A stretch of DNA of 64,000 nt from TMED14 sp003507115 (GCA_943787925.1 CALSOH010000001.1:558001-622000); one strand, 5' to 3'. Numbered from the stretch's first letter, positions 35,924-45,763 are shown. The notes: generated by a model from the letters alone, not told the origin. Numbers and translations: made by a program.

Positions 35924-36950
35924 GGATGAGGTGTTTCGCTTGCGCCGTGTCCGTCAAAGTACCGAACCGATGGGCTTGCCATGCAAAGTAGCCTGCAGCG
36001 CCGACCATGGCGGCATTGTCTGTCGTGTAAGAAAGCGGAGGTAGGTAGAGGTCCCAGTCCAAAGAATGGGCACAACGCTGCGCCTCTGAGCGCAGCCAAG
36101 AGTTGGCACTCACGCCTCCTGCGAGAGCAATGCGCCGAATTCCCGTTTGTTCCGAAGCCTGAATCAGCCCGTCGATCAACGGGGCGATGAGCGCATGCTG
36201 AATGCTCGCGCACCAATCTGCGAGGTCGGCCTCGAGGCTGTCCGGCTTGGCCTGAACTTCTTTTTGCATCCGACGAAGAATCGAGGTCTTCAGGCCGCTG
36301 AAACTAAACTGCAATCCGGGCATGTCCGGCTGGGCAAAAGTAAAACGGGGCTCCCCCAGTTGAGCCCATCGATCAATCATGGGGCCTCCTGGGTAGGCGA
36401 GGGAGAGCAACTTGGCCGCCTTGTCGTAGGCTTCCCCCACGGCGTCATCTTGCGTCTCGCCCAGCACGTCAAAAACGTTCCATGCCCGAACCACCACGAG
36501 CTGGGTGTGTCCGCCCGAAACCGTGAGGCAGAGGTAGGGAAAGTCAGGCATGGGACGATCTTGGACCCCGGGTTCTACCAGAAAGTGCGCCAGCATATGA
36601 GCTTCCATGTGGTGCACATTGACAAAGGGAATGCCCAAACTCACCGAAAGGGATTTGGCAAAAGAGTGACCGACGAGTAGCGAACCCAAGAGGCCGGGAC
36701 CCTGGGTCACCGCGATGCCTTGCACATCACTGTATCCCACGCCAGCGCGCTCCAGAGCCGCGGAAACCGTGGGAACGAGGGCTTCGACATGAGCGCGCGA
36801 GGCCAGCTCGGGAACGACCCCACCAAAATGCTCGTGAAGCACTTGGCTGTGCACCACATTCGCCAAAACTCGAAACCCTTCTAATACCGCCACCGAGGTG
36901 TCGTCACAGCTGGATTCGATCGCCAATAAAATGGGCGCAGGCGTTGTCAT
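35916..36950 (-). CDS. tsaD: tRNA N6-adenosine threonylcarbamoyltransferase TsaD
   Basis: A 344-residue enzyme that transfers threonylcarbamoyl to A37 of ANN-decoding tRNAs, working with TsaB and TsaE. The ASKHA-fold opening LLAIESSCDDTSVAVLEG (about 8-25), the metal-binding HHMEAHMLAHF (about 117-127), VSGGHTQLVVV and the C-terminal AGGVSANSWLR and YTTDNAAMVGAAG are all present. A perfect -7 box sits 4 nt before the ATG, so the mRNA may be leaderless. Divergent from tamB, a layout common in Bacteroidota. Confidence 0.97.
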   Translation of the reverse strand: MTTPAPILLAIESSCDDTSVAVLEGFRVLANVVHSQVLHEHFGGVVPELASRAHVEALVPTVSAALERAGVGYSDVQGIAVTQGPGLLGSLLVGHSFAKSLSVSLGIPFVNVHHMEAHMLAHFLVEPGVQDRPMPDFPYLCLTVSGGHTQLVVVRAWNVFDVLGETQDDAVGEAYDKAAKLLSLAYPGGPMIDRWAQLGEPRFTFAQPDMPGLQFSFSGLKTSILRRMQKEVQAKPDSLEADLADWCASIQHALIAPLIDGLIQASEQTGIRRIALAGGVSANSWLRSEAQRCAHSLDWDLYLPPLSYTTDNAAMVGAAGYFAWQAHRFGTLTDTAQAKHLIRG

Positions 36951-36954
36951 GCTG

Positions 36955-36962
36955 CAAAGGTA
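36955..36962 (-). promoter_or_regulatory. -7 box (TACCTTTG) 4 nt before tsaD
   Basis: Perfect TAnnTTTG on the minus strand, followed by CAGC and ATG, predicting a leaderless or near-leaderless tsaD transcript. A weaker TACCTTCG for tamB lies 4 bp away in the opposite direction (36967-36974). Confidence 0.6.
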
Positions 36963-36979
36963 CCTCTACCTTCGTGTTC

Positions 36980-39900
36980 ATGCGTCGCCGCCTCATTTTC
37001 CTCTTAGTTTCCTTCCTGTTCTTGGTGGGGTTTTTGAGCTTTCTGGGGGCTTTCTGGTTGCGGCAACACCCCGAGTGGGTGGCGCAGAAGGCAAATCAGT
37101 GGGCCCAAACCTATGTGAAGGCAAACCCCTTGGCAGATTCTGCAGATTTAACATGGAAAGGGCTCACGTGGAATCCTTGGTTTGGAATTTCATTGGATTC
37201 CGTGTTCCTGGGCACGCCGGATTCCCACATCCTGTTACGTGGTCTACGCCTCCGAGGACTCGGATACTCTCGAGGTGTACTCCAAGCCGATAGCCTCGTC
37301 TGGGACTCGCTCTATGTGCAAGGCATTCCTCAAGCAAGCTGGGGGCATTGGTTTGACCCATGGATAGATACCAGCGTGGATCAGTCGAGCATGGGGATCG
37401 CTGCATCACACCTCTCCGGACGTATTGCCTGGGCTCCTTCGGAGCATGGGGAGGTATGGGTCCTCGATCAAGCATGGAGTGACGTGGCATGGAATCATCC
37501 CGCCTCCCCGGGAATTACGGCTCAAATCCTTTCTCCTTGGTCGGGCTGGAGTCCGGTGGCCCTTTCTGGACAATGGACGGAATTTGGTTTAGACCTTTCC
37601 TTGAGTAGTCAAGAATTTACGGCCGATGCCCACATGGGGACAGATCCAACTCAGCCCATGGTTCAATGGGACTTTGTGGGTATACCATGGGGAGCTTCTG
37701 CCTCGGGAGTTCTCGTGGGGGATTCCACGTGGGAAAAGTGGAACGCGCTAGGAACCCAAGCGTTTTGGCGCGACCGGACTTGGTTTATGACGGGGGAATA
37801 TGTATCGGGCCAGTGGAGCGCTCAATTGTTTGAGAAGGAAGGGGATGAAATCTTAGCTGCACTTCGTGCCCGGGGAGACCTCCATAACCTGGCGGTAGAA
37901 GGAGATTGGGATTCTTGGCGCGGTGAGGTTCTGGATTCATCCCTTACGGGCATGACACTAGATGGAGAATTTTCTTTCACAGGTGCCGAAAAATCTTCTG
38001 GCGCATGGATCTGGAACCTGCAGGCGATGGGCCCTCGTTTGGAACTAGGCTCGAGGACCCTATCAAATTGGTCCATTTCCGGGGAGGGCGATCTACGTGA
38101 TTTTACAGGAAAAATATCCGTGCAAAATCCTGTTTTGGGGGTCTGGAATATTCATGCGTATCCGGGGCGCGAGGAAGTACATTTTGACTGGGCCTGGGAT
38201 GAGCGGATGACCTATTTGGATTCGCTCGGTTTGCCCGCCAAAGGAAAGATATCTGGGTTTATTGGATGGTCAAAAGGAGGCTATGCGCACATTGAAAATG
38301 CCTTAAATCCAGGTTTTTCCCCCCTGGCCCTCGATTGGACGCGAGATGCAAAAGGGAAGCATCAGGTAGATCTTCGGCTCGGGGATTATCGAGCTGGCGG
38401 CACCTTCGCTCACAGCCCGCTCACTTGGTCTATGCCGACCGAAACCGAATGGGAGTCCATGCTTTCCGCCTGGCTAGACGGTCGTTGGACTTGGTTTACG
38501 GATCAAGGAATAGAAAAGATTTGGGCGGAGTCTCCAGATTGGACCGCGCAATTCGCGATGAATCAAGGCTATCAGCGCATAGAGGCGCAAAGTCGGAATG
38601 GGGACTGGGCGTTTTCCTCTGCCGCTCCGATGAAAGGGCTTCGGCCCATAGAAACCCATTTGGATGTTTTGGCGGGCACCGAGGGGACCGGTTCTGCGAC
38701 CCTCGTCAGTCGAGCCAATTCGGCCGATGCGCTCACGCTACAATGGAATTTTCCAGAATGGGAATCCAAGGGCCGTATCATGGCTAATCTTGATCGCCGT
38801 CCAGGCCGATGGACGTGTAATCTCAGCCCAAGCTCTATGTCGCTTTTGGGGCATCACAGCGCGCTCCTCGGGGGACATGGAATACAGTACGATTGGCAGC
38901 GAGAACGTCTGTCTTTAGGGGATGGATTGGCATGGCGGAGCCCCGTGGGAAGCTTTGGCATATCGGGGGCCTTAAGTCCCGAGCCGTACGAAGTATTGCG
39001 TGTTCTATGGTCGGATTTGGCCATCAAAGACTGGACGGCACGCTGGATCGATGAAAACCCCCTGGAAGGGCGGGTCTATGGTCAAATAATTCTGGCGGGA
39101 GCCGTCGGTGCATGGAATACGAGTGCGGATGTGTGGATTCCGGACCTCATCGTGGAGGGACAGTCCCTTGGGGCCGTGGAGAGCCAATGGGACGTGAATA
39201 TTGAGACCGGTCAAGTGAGTATGCGTGCCCAGGCAGGTTGGGGCGATAGCCTGTGGCTTACGGCCCGAGGTAGCCGTCAAGATCGCTGGGATATAGAGAT
39301 GGAGATTGATCGTTTTCCTGTCCCTTACTTGGCCCCCTTTACCGAGGGAAGCATAGAGCGGTGGGCCGGGTCTTTTAGTGCTGAGCTCATTCTACGCGAA
39401 CAGCCTCGAACGTGGAACCTCCTAGGCAAAGGATCATTGGAAGATTTGGCGTTTCACATTCCCATTACGGGGGTGACCTATATGGGTAGTCCTCGTGTCC
39501 AATTTCGACAAGGAAACATTTCCCTCGATGGAGAACTCTATGATTCCCAACGGAAAGGAAAAGTTCAGGTGAGTGGAGGATATTCCTACCAGGCACCTGC
39601 TGGAAAATCAGTGGATCTTCGCCTAGAAGGAAACCGATTCCTCGCTTTGGATCGGCTATCTGGGGATGACTTCTATGGTCAAGTGATGGCCCAAGGCCAA
39701 GCTCGCTTGACGGGTGGCTTCGAGGGACTTCGGCTCGAAGTTCAAGCCTCCCCACTGGATTCATCCGTTTTCGTATTGCCCATGGATGCCCCCGTGACGC
39801 TCGAAGATGTCGGGTTTATTCAATTTAAGACCCGTCAACAGAGCCCACAAATTCTCAGGTCCCCCGCTCGGAAGGCGGAGCGTGATTTTCAATTTGATTT

Positions 39901-40864
39901 TGGACTCAGTCTGCAGGTGACCCCTGCCATCACGGCGCGCATGATTTTAGATGAGACCGTAGGTGACGTTTTGGAAGGGAAGGGCAGTGGTGAACTCCGA
40001 ATTGACTACCCAAGTAGTGGAGATTTGGCGATGAACGGGACGGTAACCCTTCAGGAAGGCACCTACCTTTTTACCCTAGAAAACTTGATCAACAAACCTT
40101 TTGTTGTGGAGCCCGGCGCCACCTTGTCATGGACAGGGGACCCGTATCATGCAGGGGTGCAATTGACGGCCCTGTACAAGACCCGGACAAACCCGAGTGC
40201 CTATTTAGGTCTCACCAGCCAAGATCGCCTTCCCGTGGATGTTAAACTTGTGGTTTCTGGGGATTTGATGCAACCTGATTTAGGTTTTGACATATCGCTT
40301 CCAACAGCGGGAAGCGCTATTCAGGCAGCCCTTCAAAGTCGCTTAGTTACTCCCGACGAAAAGACCACGCAGGTACTGAGTATCTTGACACTGCACAGTT
40401 TTTGGGATCAAGGTCAGGGCTGGTCGGCCACGGGGGTCAGTGCCGTGGAAACCAATACAACGCAGGTATTGGCGCAGCAGTTCTCCAATTTTATGACTCA
40501 GGGATTGGGAGAAAACTGGGACATTCAGTTGGCGTATGCCAATGACCCGAAAGCCATGCAACGTCAAATGGACGCCGGCATTGGGCGTTCTTTCCTCGAT
40601 AATCGGCTCAAGGTGATGACGGAATGGGGTATTCCCATGGGAACACAGCAGTCCAGCATGGGCCTGGGGGACATCACGTTGACCTATCAACTCAGTGAAG
40701 ATGGACGCTGGACGGCTACGGCCTATTCCGTGCGCAATAGTGACATGGCCTTCACGGGACAACCGGTCGCCCAAAAACAAGGCCTCGGCATTCAGGCCCA
40801 ATGGATGGGCGATAATTGGAGAGCCCTGTGGGTTAAACTGTTCCCATCGGGGGGGCGGAATTAA
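36980..40864 (+). CDS. tamB: TamB-like translocation and assembly module / AsmA-type bridge protein
   Basis: About 1,294 residues. One N-terminal membrane anchor (LIFLLVSFLFLVGFLSFLGAFW) is followed by a long beta-rich periplasmic body. The C-terminal TamB (DUF490) domain has GSGELRIDYPSSGDLAMNGTV (split), LTALYKTRTNPSAYL and LPVDVKLVVSGDLMQPDLGFDISLPTAGS, about residues 1010-1110. Such proteins form a hydrophobic groove across the periplasm and aid outer-membrane protein or lipid transport. I chose the ATG at 36980 because MRRRLIF starts the anchor. Divergent from tsaD; its stop overlaps the ribB stop by 3 bp. Confidence 0.92.
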   Translation: MRRRLIFLLVSFLFLVGFLSFLGAFWLRQHPEWVAQKANQWAQTYVKANPLADSADLTWKGLTWNPWFGISLDSVFLGTPDSHILLRGLRLRGLGYSRGVLQADSLVWDSLYVQGIPQASWGHWFDPWIDTSVDQSSMGIAASHLSGRIAWAPSEHGEVWVLDQAWSDVAWNHPASPGITAQILSPWSGWSPVALSGQWTEFGLDLSLSSQEFTADAHMGTDPTQPMVQWDFVGIPWGASASGVLVGDSTWEKWNALGTQAFWRDRTWFMTGEYVSGQWSAQLFEKEGDEILAALRARGDLHNLAVEGDWDSWRGEVLDSSLTGMTLDGEFSFTGAEKSSGAWIWNLQAMGPRLELGSRTLSNWSISGEGDLRDFTGKISVQNPVLGVWNIHAYPGREEVHFDWAWDERMTYLDSLGLPAKGKISGFIGWSKGGYAHIENALNPGFSPLALDWTRDAKGKHQVDLRLGDYRAGGTFAHSPLTWSMPTETEWESMLSAWLDGRWTWFTDQGIEKIWAESPDWTAQFAMNQGYQRIEAQSRNGDWAFSSAAPMKGLRPIETHLDVLAGTEGTGSATLVSRANSADALTLQWNFPEWESKGRIMANLDRRPGRWTCNLSPSSMSLLGHHSALLGGHGIQYDWQRERLSLGDGLAWRSPVGSFGISGALSPEPYEVLRVLWSDLAIKDWTARWIDENPLEGRVYGQIILAGAVGAWNTSADVWIPDLIVEGQSLGAVESQWDVNIETGQVSMRAQAGWGDSLWLTARGSRQDRWDIEMEIDRFPVPYLAPFTEGSIERWAGSFSAELILREQPRTWNLLGKGSLEDLAFHIPITGVTYMGSPRVQFRQGNISLDGELYDSQRKGKVQVSGGYSYQAPAGKSVDLRLEGNRFLALDRLSGDDFYGQVMAQGQARLTGGFEGLRLEVQASPLDSSVFVLPMDAPVTLEDVGFIQFKTRQQSPQILRSPARKAERDFQFDFGLSLQVTPAITARMILDETVGDVLEGKGSGELRIDYPSSGDLAMNGTVTLQEGTYLFTLENLINKPFVVEPGATLSWTGDPYHAGVQLTALYKTRTNPSAYLGLTSQDRLPVDVKLVVSGDLMQPDLGFDISLPTAGSAIQAALQSRLVTPDEKTTQVLSILTLHSFWDQGQGWSATGVSAVETNTTQVLAQQFSNFMTQGLGENWDIQLAYANDPKAMQRQMDAGIGRSFLDNRLKVMTEWGIPMGTQQSSMGLGDITLTYQLSEDGRWTATAYSVRNSDMAFTGQPVAQKQGLGIQAQWMGDNWRALWVKLFPSGGRN

Positions 40865-41967
40865 CCTAAGGTTTGATTCCCAACGATATGCAAGCCATAG
40901 CCCTCAATACCCACTCTCTTCATCGGGTGATTGGTTAAAAGGGTAACATTTCGAACTCCGACATGGCGAAGAATTTGGGCCCCCACACCGTAATCTAAGG
41001 GGTCGGTTCCAAAGGACTTGGACAAAGCGACGGAGGACCCCAAGTGGGCCAAAAGATCCTCTCCCGATGGACGTTGATTCAAGCCCACAAAAACACCAGC
41101 GCCTGCGTCTGAAATGGCCTGGAGGGCACGCCCTAATCCGGATTGTCTGTCACCCGTGATGTCGTCCAGCAAACTTTTGCGAGGATCTCCACTTTGCATG
41201 CGAACCAGAACCTCATCGGTTTCCTCCCAAGTTCCAAGCTTTAGTGAGAGATGTACTTGGTTCGAGGTGGTTTGCTCGTATACGCAAACGTCAAATGTGC
41301 CAAACGGGGTCGGAAGCTGAAACGTACGGTGGACTCGAATGAGGGATTCCCGCTCGAGACGATAGGCAATCAATTGTTCGATGGTGATCAGCTTCATGTT
41401 CCATTGCGCTGAAAGCGCTATAAGCTCCGGAAGTCTGGCCATCGAGCCGTCGGAATTCATGATTTCTACAATGACCCCTGCGGGTTGTTTACCCGCCAAA
41501 CGGGCCAAATCAATCGCCGCCTCCGTATGTCCAGCACGGCGCAATACCCCTCCCGGACGGGCGCGCAAGGGAAAAATGTGCCCGGGCCGTTGGAAATCTT
41601 CGGGACGGCTGTCCGCGTGTACCAGTGCTTGAACCGTTTTAGCGCGGTCCAACGCGGAAATCCCGGTTGTCACTCCATTTCCCTTTAAATCCACGGAAAC
41701 GGTAAAGGCCGTCTCATGGGGATCGGTGTTATGATGGACCATTGGCGTCAAACCCAGGGCATCGCATCGGTCATCGGGTAGGGGCGCGCATATGAGGCCT
41801 CGACCGTGCGTCGCCATAAAATTGATGGTATCCGCCGTAATTCCTTCAGCAATCGCCACCAAATCGCCCTCATTTTCACGGTCCTCATCGTCCACAACAA
41901 TGACCATCTTTCCGGCGGCAAGATCAGCTAGGGCGTCTTCAATGGGGCTAAATGGAGATGTGATCAT
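40861..41967 (-). CDS. ribB: 3,4-dihydroxy-2-butanone-4-phosphate synthase with degenerate GTP cyclohydrolase II domain
   Basis: A 368-residue RibB-RibA fusion. The RibB domain is intact: VDDEDRENEGDLV (about 25-37), THGRGLICAPL, TTGISALDRAKTV and RPGHIFPLRA (about 134-143). The C-terminal RibA-like domain keeps the fold ends (RVHRTFQLPTPFGTFDV and LLTNHPMKRVGIEGYGLHIV) but lacks the zinc cysteines: the usual HSEC...RCDCG region reads MQSGDPRKSLLDDITGDRQS, and QEGR is absent. It likely makes only the four-carbon riboflavin precursor. Last gene of the ftsK operon; its ATG overlaps the glycosyltransferase TGA. Confidence 0.9.
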   Translation of the reverse strand: MITSPFSPIEDALADLAAGKMVIVVDDEDRENEGDLVAIAEGITADTINFMATHGRGLICAPLPDDRCDALGLTPMVHHNTDPHETAFTVSVDLKGNGVTTGISALDRAKTVQALVHADSRPEDFQRPGHIFPLRARPGGVLRRAGHTEAAIDLARLAGKQPAGVIVEIMNSDGSMARLPELIALSAQWNMKLITIEQLIAYRLERESLIRVHRTFQLPTPFGTFDVCVYEQTTSNQVHLSLKLGTWEETDEVLVRMQSGDPRKSLLDDITGDRQSGLGRALQAISDAGAGVFVGLNQRPSGEDLLAHLGSSVALSKSFGTDPLDYGVGAQILRHVGVRNVTLLTNHPMKRVGIEGYGLHIVGNQTLG

Positions 41968-43214
41968 TGGTTGTTTCGTTTGGTGGGTTCCCAAACCCCC
42001 AAAACATGGGCTGGGGTTCGTATAAACTGAACTAACCCGTGAAGCAGGGCGAGGTTCATCCACGTGAAATAGGAGAGGGGCTTTATTCGTTTGGCGATGG
42101 CTTTGGGCAAGAAGGTTCGGGGATATAGCAGGAGCGCAGCGACGGCCCCAAATGTCGCAAGATTCCACGCGACCAATTCGTATTCTTGGTAGTGGAGTCC
42201 AGCACCCAATTCATAGAGCACCGCGGCACTGACGATGATCGGAAACATCCATCGCAGCAGCTTATGCCCCATAAAGGCCACCGTAATGCCGAGAGAGCGA
42301 AGGTTCCAGGGCATGCGGTAGCGGAAGATATTCTGCCAGTTTCCATGGCTGATTCGGACTTTCCGCCGGTATTCCATGTGGGCATCATTGCTCACGTCCT
42401 CGGTGCACGTCGCCAAAGCGGCATGCTGCACACGTTTGCCGCTGGCCAAAACGCGCATCGTTAGGAAAAAGTCTTCCATGAATGTTCCCGGAGGAATAGG
42501 GGCAAAAGCAGAACGCCGTAGGGCATAACAGCCCCCCTCAACCCCCATAGTCATGCCCCAGAGTTCTCCTTCACAGACTTTAGTTCGGTTTTCCCAGCTG
42601 ATGTAGGAGCGTTCTTGCGTGGCGATGCTTTTGTAGCTATCCCCTTGGCCCATACCGCGGTATGTCAATTCACCGCCCACTAGATCGGTTTGACCATCCA
42701 TCACGAGAGGGGCCACTAAATGCTTCAAGGCCATGGGGTGGAAGAAAATGTTCGCATCCGTACCCACCACGATGTCCGCCTGTCCTTTCTGAACGAGGTA
42801 GTTGATAATCTTGGACTTGCCCGAACGCTCCGCCATGCGCTCCCACTTCAAGTTGGGCATGACCTCAGCTACTTCCCCCAAAATGGCTTCGGTGTCGTCG
42901 CTGCTCCAATCGGAACCGACCCAGACCGTCAGCCGATCCAACGGGTAGTCCAAATTTTGCAAGCTGGCCAGTTTTTCACGGAGGACGGCTTCCTCGTTGT
43001 AGGCCGCAAAAACAAGATCTACAGAGGGCCAAAGAGGGTCCTTGGATACATCGAACGCGGTGGGAGTGGCACGAGGCCGTTGAATTACATGCCACAGACG
43101 AACTAGACCTGGGAAGAGCAGATAGGGAATGCTACCCGCCAGAACGGCGACCATAAGCCCTACAAAAAGCATGGAGCAGCGAACAAAGAGGTCTAAGCAG
43201 GTGAAGGATTCCAT
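41964..43214 (-). CDS. Membrane-associated family 2 glycosyltransferase
   Basis: About 416 residues. An N-terminal helix (MLFVGLMVAVLAGSIPYLLF) precedes a GT2 domain with VDLVFAAYNEEAVLREKL (about 49-66), the DxD-like GTDANIFFHPMAL and VEGGCYALRR, then a catalytic GTFMEDFFLT and a late RISHGNWQN. Two or three more helices close the protein. This design transfers sugars from nucleotide donors to lipid or polymer acceptors on the inner membrane. I chose the ATG at 43214, 7 bp after the GT4 stop; a GTG at 43232 is possible. Its stop overlaps the ribB ATG. Confidence 0.85.
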   Translation of the reverse strand: MESFTCLDLFVRCSMLFVGLMVAVLAGSIPYLLFPGLVRLWHVIQRPRATPTAFDVSKDPLWPSVDLVFAAYNEEAVLREKLASLQNLDYPLDRLTVWVGSDWSSDDTEAILGEVAEVMPNLKWERMAERSGKSKIINYLVQKGQADIVVGTDANIFFHPMALKHLVAPLVMDGQTDLVGGELTYRGMGQGDSYKSIATQERSYISWENRTKVCEGELWGMTMGVEGGCYALRRSAFAPIPPGTFMEDFFLTMRVLASGKRVQHAALATCTEDVSNDAHMEYRRKVRISHGNWQNIFRYRMPWNLRSLGITVAFMGHKLLRWMFPIIVSAAVLYELGAGLHYQEYELVAWNLATFGAVAALLLYPRTFLPKAIAKRIKPLSYFTWMNLALLHGLVQFIRTPAHVLGVWEPTKRNNQ

Positions 43215-43221
43215 AAACAGC

Positions 43222-44337
43222 TTACAAAGCACGCAAAGACGCGACTACAGCGTCGTCTGCAAAGGTAGCGCGCGCATGGGCCTGTGCTGCGGCGCCCTGC
43301 GCCATTCGGAAGGCTTGGTCGTCCACCAAGTGCTGAATGGCCGCTGCAAAGGCCTGGGGTTCGTTGACTACGGTGATGCCTGGGGAATTTTTTAGCCCTT
43401 CCGCTCCAATGGAGGTGGTCACAATCGCTTTGCCCCGAACCATGGCTTCCAGCAGTTTGATGCGCATGCCACTGCCCGATAAAATGGGAGCAATAAAAAT
43501 CCCGTGGGCCTCAAAGGAAAAGCCGTCCTCCAAACGGGACAGGTGGGTAACACCCTTTGGTGGTTGGAGGTGTGCGGGCCAATGGCGCGAAATAACCGTC
43601 ACCGGAACCTGAACATGGGGATGGACCTGCTCCAGGTACCATTTGAGGCCTTGCACGTTGGGCAACCAATCCAAGGCCCCTAAATGGTAGACGCTGCTGC
43701 CGATGGCACCGCTCGAGGTCCATGGCCCCGTTGGGTCATAGGTGCAAGGCAAGGCACGTACGGATTTCGCACCCAAACGGTGAAGCGTCTCGGCATCCTC
43801 TTCCGAAATGGCCCAGACGGTACTTCCTTGTATCATCGTGCTTTCCCATCGCTTCAGTCGACGCGTCTGCCAGGCGGTAAATACTTTTTTGGGGCTCCAA
43901 GCCATACCTGCCAGGGTCCGTTCCCAAATCTGATGTTCCACATTGTGGGCGCGCAGGACCCAGGGAGTCGAACCAAAAGCATCGCGGTAGACCGCCATGA
44001 ACAAGGAATCCACCACAATGAGGTCTGTCTTTTTGGCCAACGTCGAAATGCGTTGGCGCACGGCCGCATGGTCAAAGCGCGCCGCAAAGTAGGAAGCAGG
44101 GTGGAGGAGGTGTCCGATTAACCCACGTAGGCTGGGCGAAACCCGAACGGCCGGGGCTTCAAAGTGAATTCCTTCCTGCGGCTGTGGATCAGATACAAAG
44201 TGCTTGTCCGTATTGAGTGCCAACACGAGTACCTCATGCCCGGCCTTGACTTCCAGGCGTATCAGGGCCTCCATCGCCAGGCTGCTTCCATCGCGGCCCG
44301 GGTAAGGCACCTTGTTACAGAGGTGGAGAATTTTCAT
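43222..44337 (-). CDS. Family 4 glycosyltransferase
   Basis: A 371-residue GT-B enzyme. The N-terminal domain begins KILHLCNKVPYPGRDGSSLA with the glycine-containing loop; the donor-binding half has LGALDWLPNVQGLKWYLEQV (about 221-240) and APILSGSGMRIKLLEAMVRGKAIVTTSIGAEGL (split, about 286-318), where the E of LLEAM contacts the donor. Substrate unknown; probably surface polysaccharide or LPS core. ATGA overlap with the lptG-like gene upstream. Confidence 0.9.
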   Translation of the reverse strand: MKILHLCNKVPYPGRDGSSLAMEALIRLEVKAGHEVLVLALNTDKHFVSDPQPQEGIHFEAPAVRVSPSLRGLIGHLLHPASYFAARFDHAAVRQRISTLAKKTDLIVVDSLFMAVYRDAFGSTPWVLRAHNVEHQIWERTLAGMAWSPKKVFTAWQTRRLKRWESTMIQGSTVWAISEEDAETLHRLGAKSVRALPCTYDPTGPWTSSGAIGSSVYHLGALDWLPNVQGLKWYLEQVHPHVQVPVTVISRHWPAHLQPPKGVTHLSRLEDGFSFEAHGIFIAPILSGSGMRIKLLEAMVRGKAIVTTSIGAEGLKNSPGITVVNEPQAFAAAIQHLVDDQAFRMAQGAAAQAHARATFADDAVVASLRAL

Positions 44338-45755
44338 GTGGCAGAACGGGATGGCAGCCAGAAGAGCAAACGCTTGCGGAGGCGTGCGAAACTATTGATG
44401 GACGCGTCATTCGCGGCCCAAACCGTCATCCAAACGGCGATGGGCAGGAGGATGGCGTTCGGCAACCAAATGGCCCAAAACGGTGAAATCAACCACTCGC
44501 GACCCATTTTCTCAAAGATGATGGTCAGCACGTAATGGAAGAGGAAGAGGAGGACAGATATCACGAAAGGCAGCCCAAACCCTCCTTTTTGGATGATGGC
44601 GCCTAAGGGGGCCCCGATGAAGAAGAGCAAAATGCAGGCGATGGCCACACTAAACTTCTTGTGAAACTCCAAATAATGGCGGGCAATCACTTGATTGCGC
44701 CACACATACTCGGATTGAATTTGCTCCATGTATTCTCGGTTGGCTTGAGCCGAATGGATGGCATTGTTGACTGCGCGGAAGAGGTAATGCCCTTTCAAAC
44801 GTTCCTTCATGTACAGCGGCTCGGACCCGAGCGCCTCTCCGGAGAGGCTATCGGAGGATTGCCAGCCATAGTATTTGTTGCGCATAATCATATGGACCTC
44901 GTCTTGACGCTGACGGTATTGATCGTAGAGTGCATCAATGGCGTGGTCGAGTTGTGTCACGCTTAGCATGTTGTATTCGTCGCTGCGGTGCACGGAATAC
45001 AAGTCTCCCATTTCGAAGGACCCCATGTTGACCCGTATCACCATTCGGTCAAATGTGCTCTCTAGAAAGGGTTTCCGATCGCGCTCCTCCCGCTTTTCGG
45101 CCTTGTACTCTTGGTATGAAGTGCCTTGAAAGAGTTCCATTTCCATCCAGCGATTTCCCTCCGTGTAATGCAAGACAGCCCTTGGGGCCATGATGACGGT
45201 GTGGTTGCCCTCACCGCGTTCCCGGTGGTCGTAGATTAAGATGTCCTGAACTTCATTGTCCGTTTTTCCCCCAATCTTAATGCTATAGCCGTCGATACCG
45301 CCGTAAAAAATGCCCGGCTGTAAATTGAAGGTGGGGCGCTGCTTTGCGATGTTGATCAATAAATTTTCGCCTTTGAAATTGGCTACCGGAATCAGGTTGT
45401 TGGCGACGAAGAACATGCCCACCGCAATCCCCGCCAAGGCCAAAAGAATAGGACGAATTAAACGATAGAAGGAGGCCCCTGAGGACTTGGCGGCGGCGAG
45501 CTCATGGCTTTCTGCCAAATCGCCGTAGACCATGATGCCTGCAAAGAGCACGGCGATCGGCGCGGCCATGGGCAGGACGGACGCAGACCAATAGAAGAGC
45601 AGTTCCAGGATAACCCACCAATCGACCCCGCGTCCCGCTAGGTCATCGACATATTTCCAGACCATCTGCATGAGCAGAAAGAACACAGAAATGCCAATGG
45701 TCTTGAGGAAGATCCCGGCAAAAGACCGGAGGAGGTACCAATCAATCCGCTGCAT
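44334..45755 (-). CDS. LptF/LptG-family (YjgP/YjgQ) permease
   Basis: A 473-residue membrane protein: an N-terminal trio of helices (RSFAGIFLKTIGISVFFLLMQM, split; LLFYWSASVLPMAAPIAVLFAG), a periplasmic beta-jellyroll (about 100-330), and three C-terminal helices (VAIACILLFFIGAPLGAIIQKGG, split; FVISVLLFLFHYVL; ILLPIAVWMTVWAA). LptF/G form the inner-membrane part of the lipopolysaccharide export ABC transporter. Bacteroidota often encode separate copies at distant loci; I cannot say whether this is the F or G equivalent. 8 bp separate it from lolA upstream; ATGA overlap with the GT4 gene. Confidence 0.92.
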   Translation of the reverse strand: MQRIDWYLLRSFAGIFLKTIGISVFFLLMQMVWKYVDDLAGRGVDWWVILELLFYWSASVLPMAAPIAVLFAGIMVYGDLAESHELAAAKSSGASFYRLIRPILLALAGIAVGMFFVANNLIPVANFKGENLLINIAKQRPTFNLQPGIFYGGIDGYSIKIGGKTDNEVQDILIYDHRERGEGNHTVIMAPRAVLHYTEGNRWMEMELFQGTSYQEYKAEKREERDRKPFLESTFDRMVIRVNMGSFEMGDLYSVHRSDEYNMLSVTQLDHAIDALYDQYRQRQDEVHMIMRNKYYGWQSSDSLSGEALGSEPLYMKERLKGHYLFRAVNNAIHSAQANREYMEQIQSEYVWRNQVIARHYLEFHKKFSVAIACILLFFIGAPLGAIIQKGGFGLPFVISVLLFLFHYVLTIIFEKMGREWLISPFWAIWLPNAILLPIAVWMTVWAANDASINSFARLRKRLLFWLPSRSAT

Positions 45756-45763
45756 AGAGGGGT

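Noticed and set aside
40850..42000. FMN riboswitch for ribB
   Set aside because: ribB starts within an operon overlapping the preceding glycosyltransferase stop, leaving no leader in which an FMN aptamer could fit.
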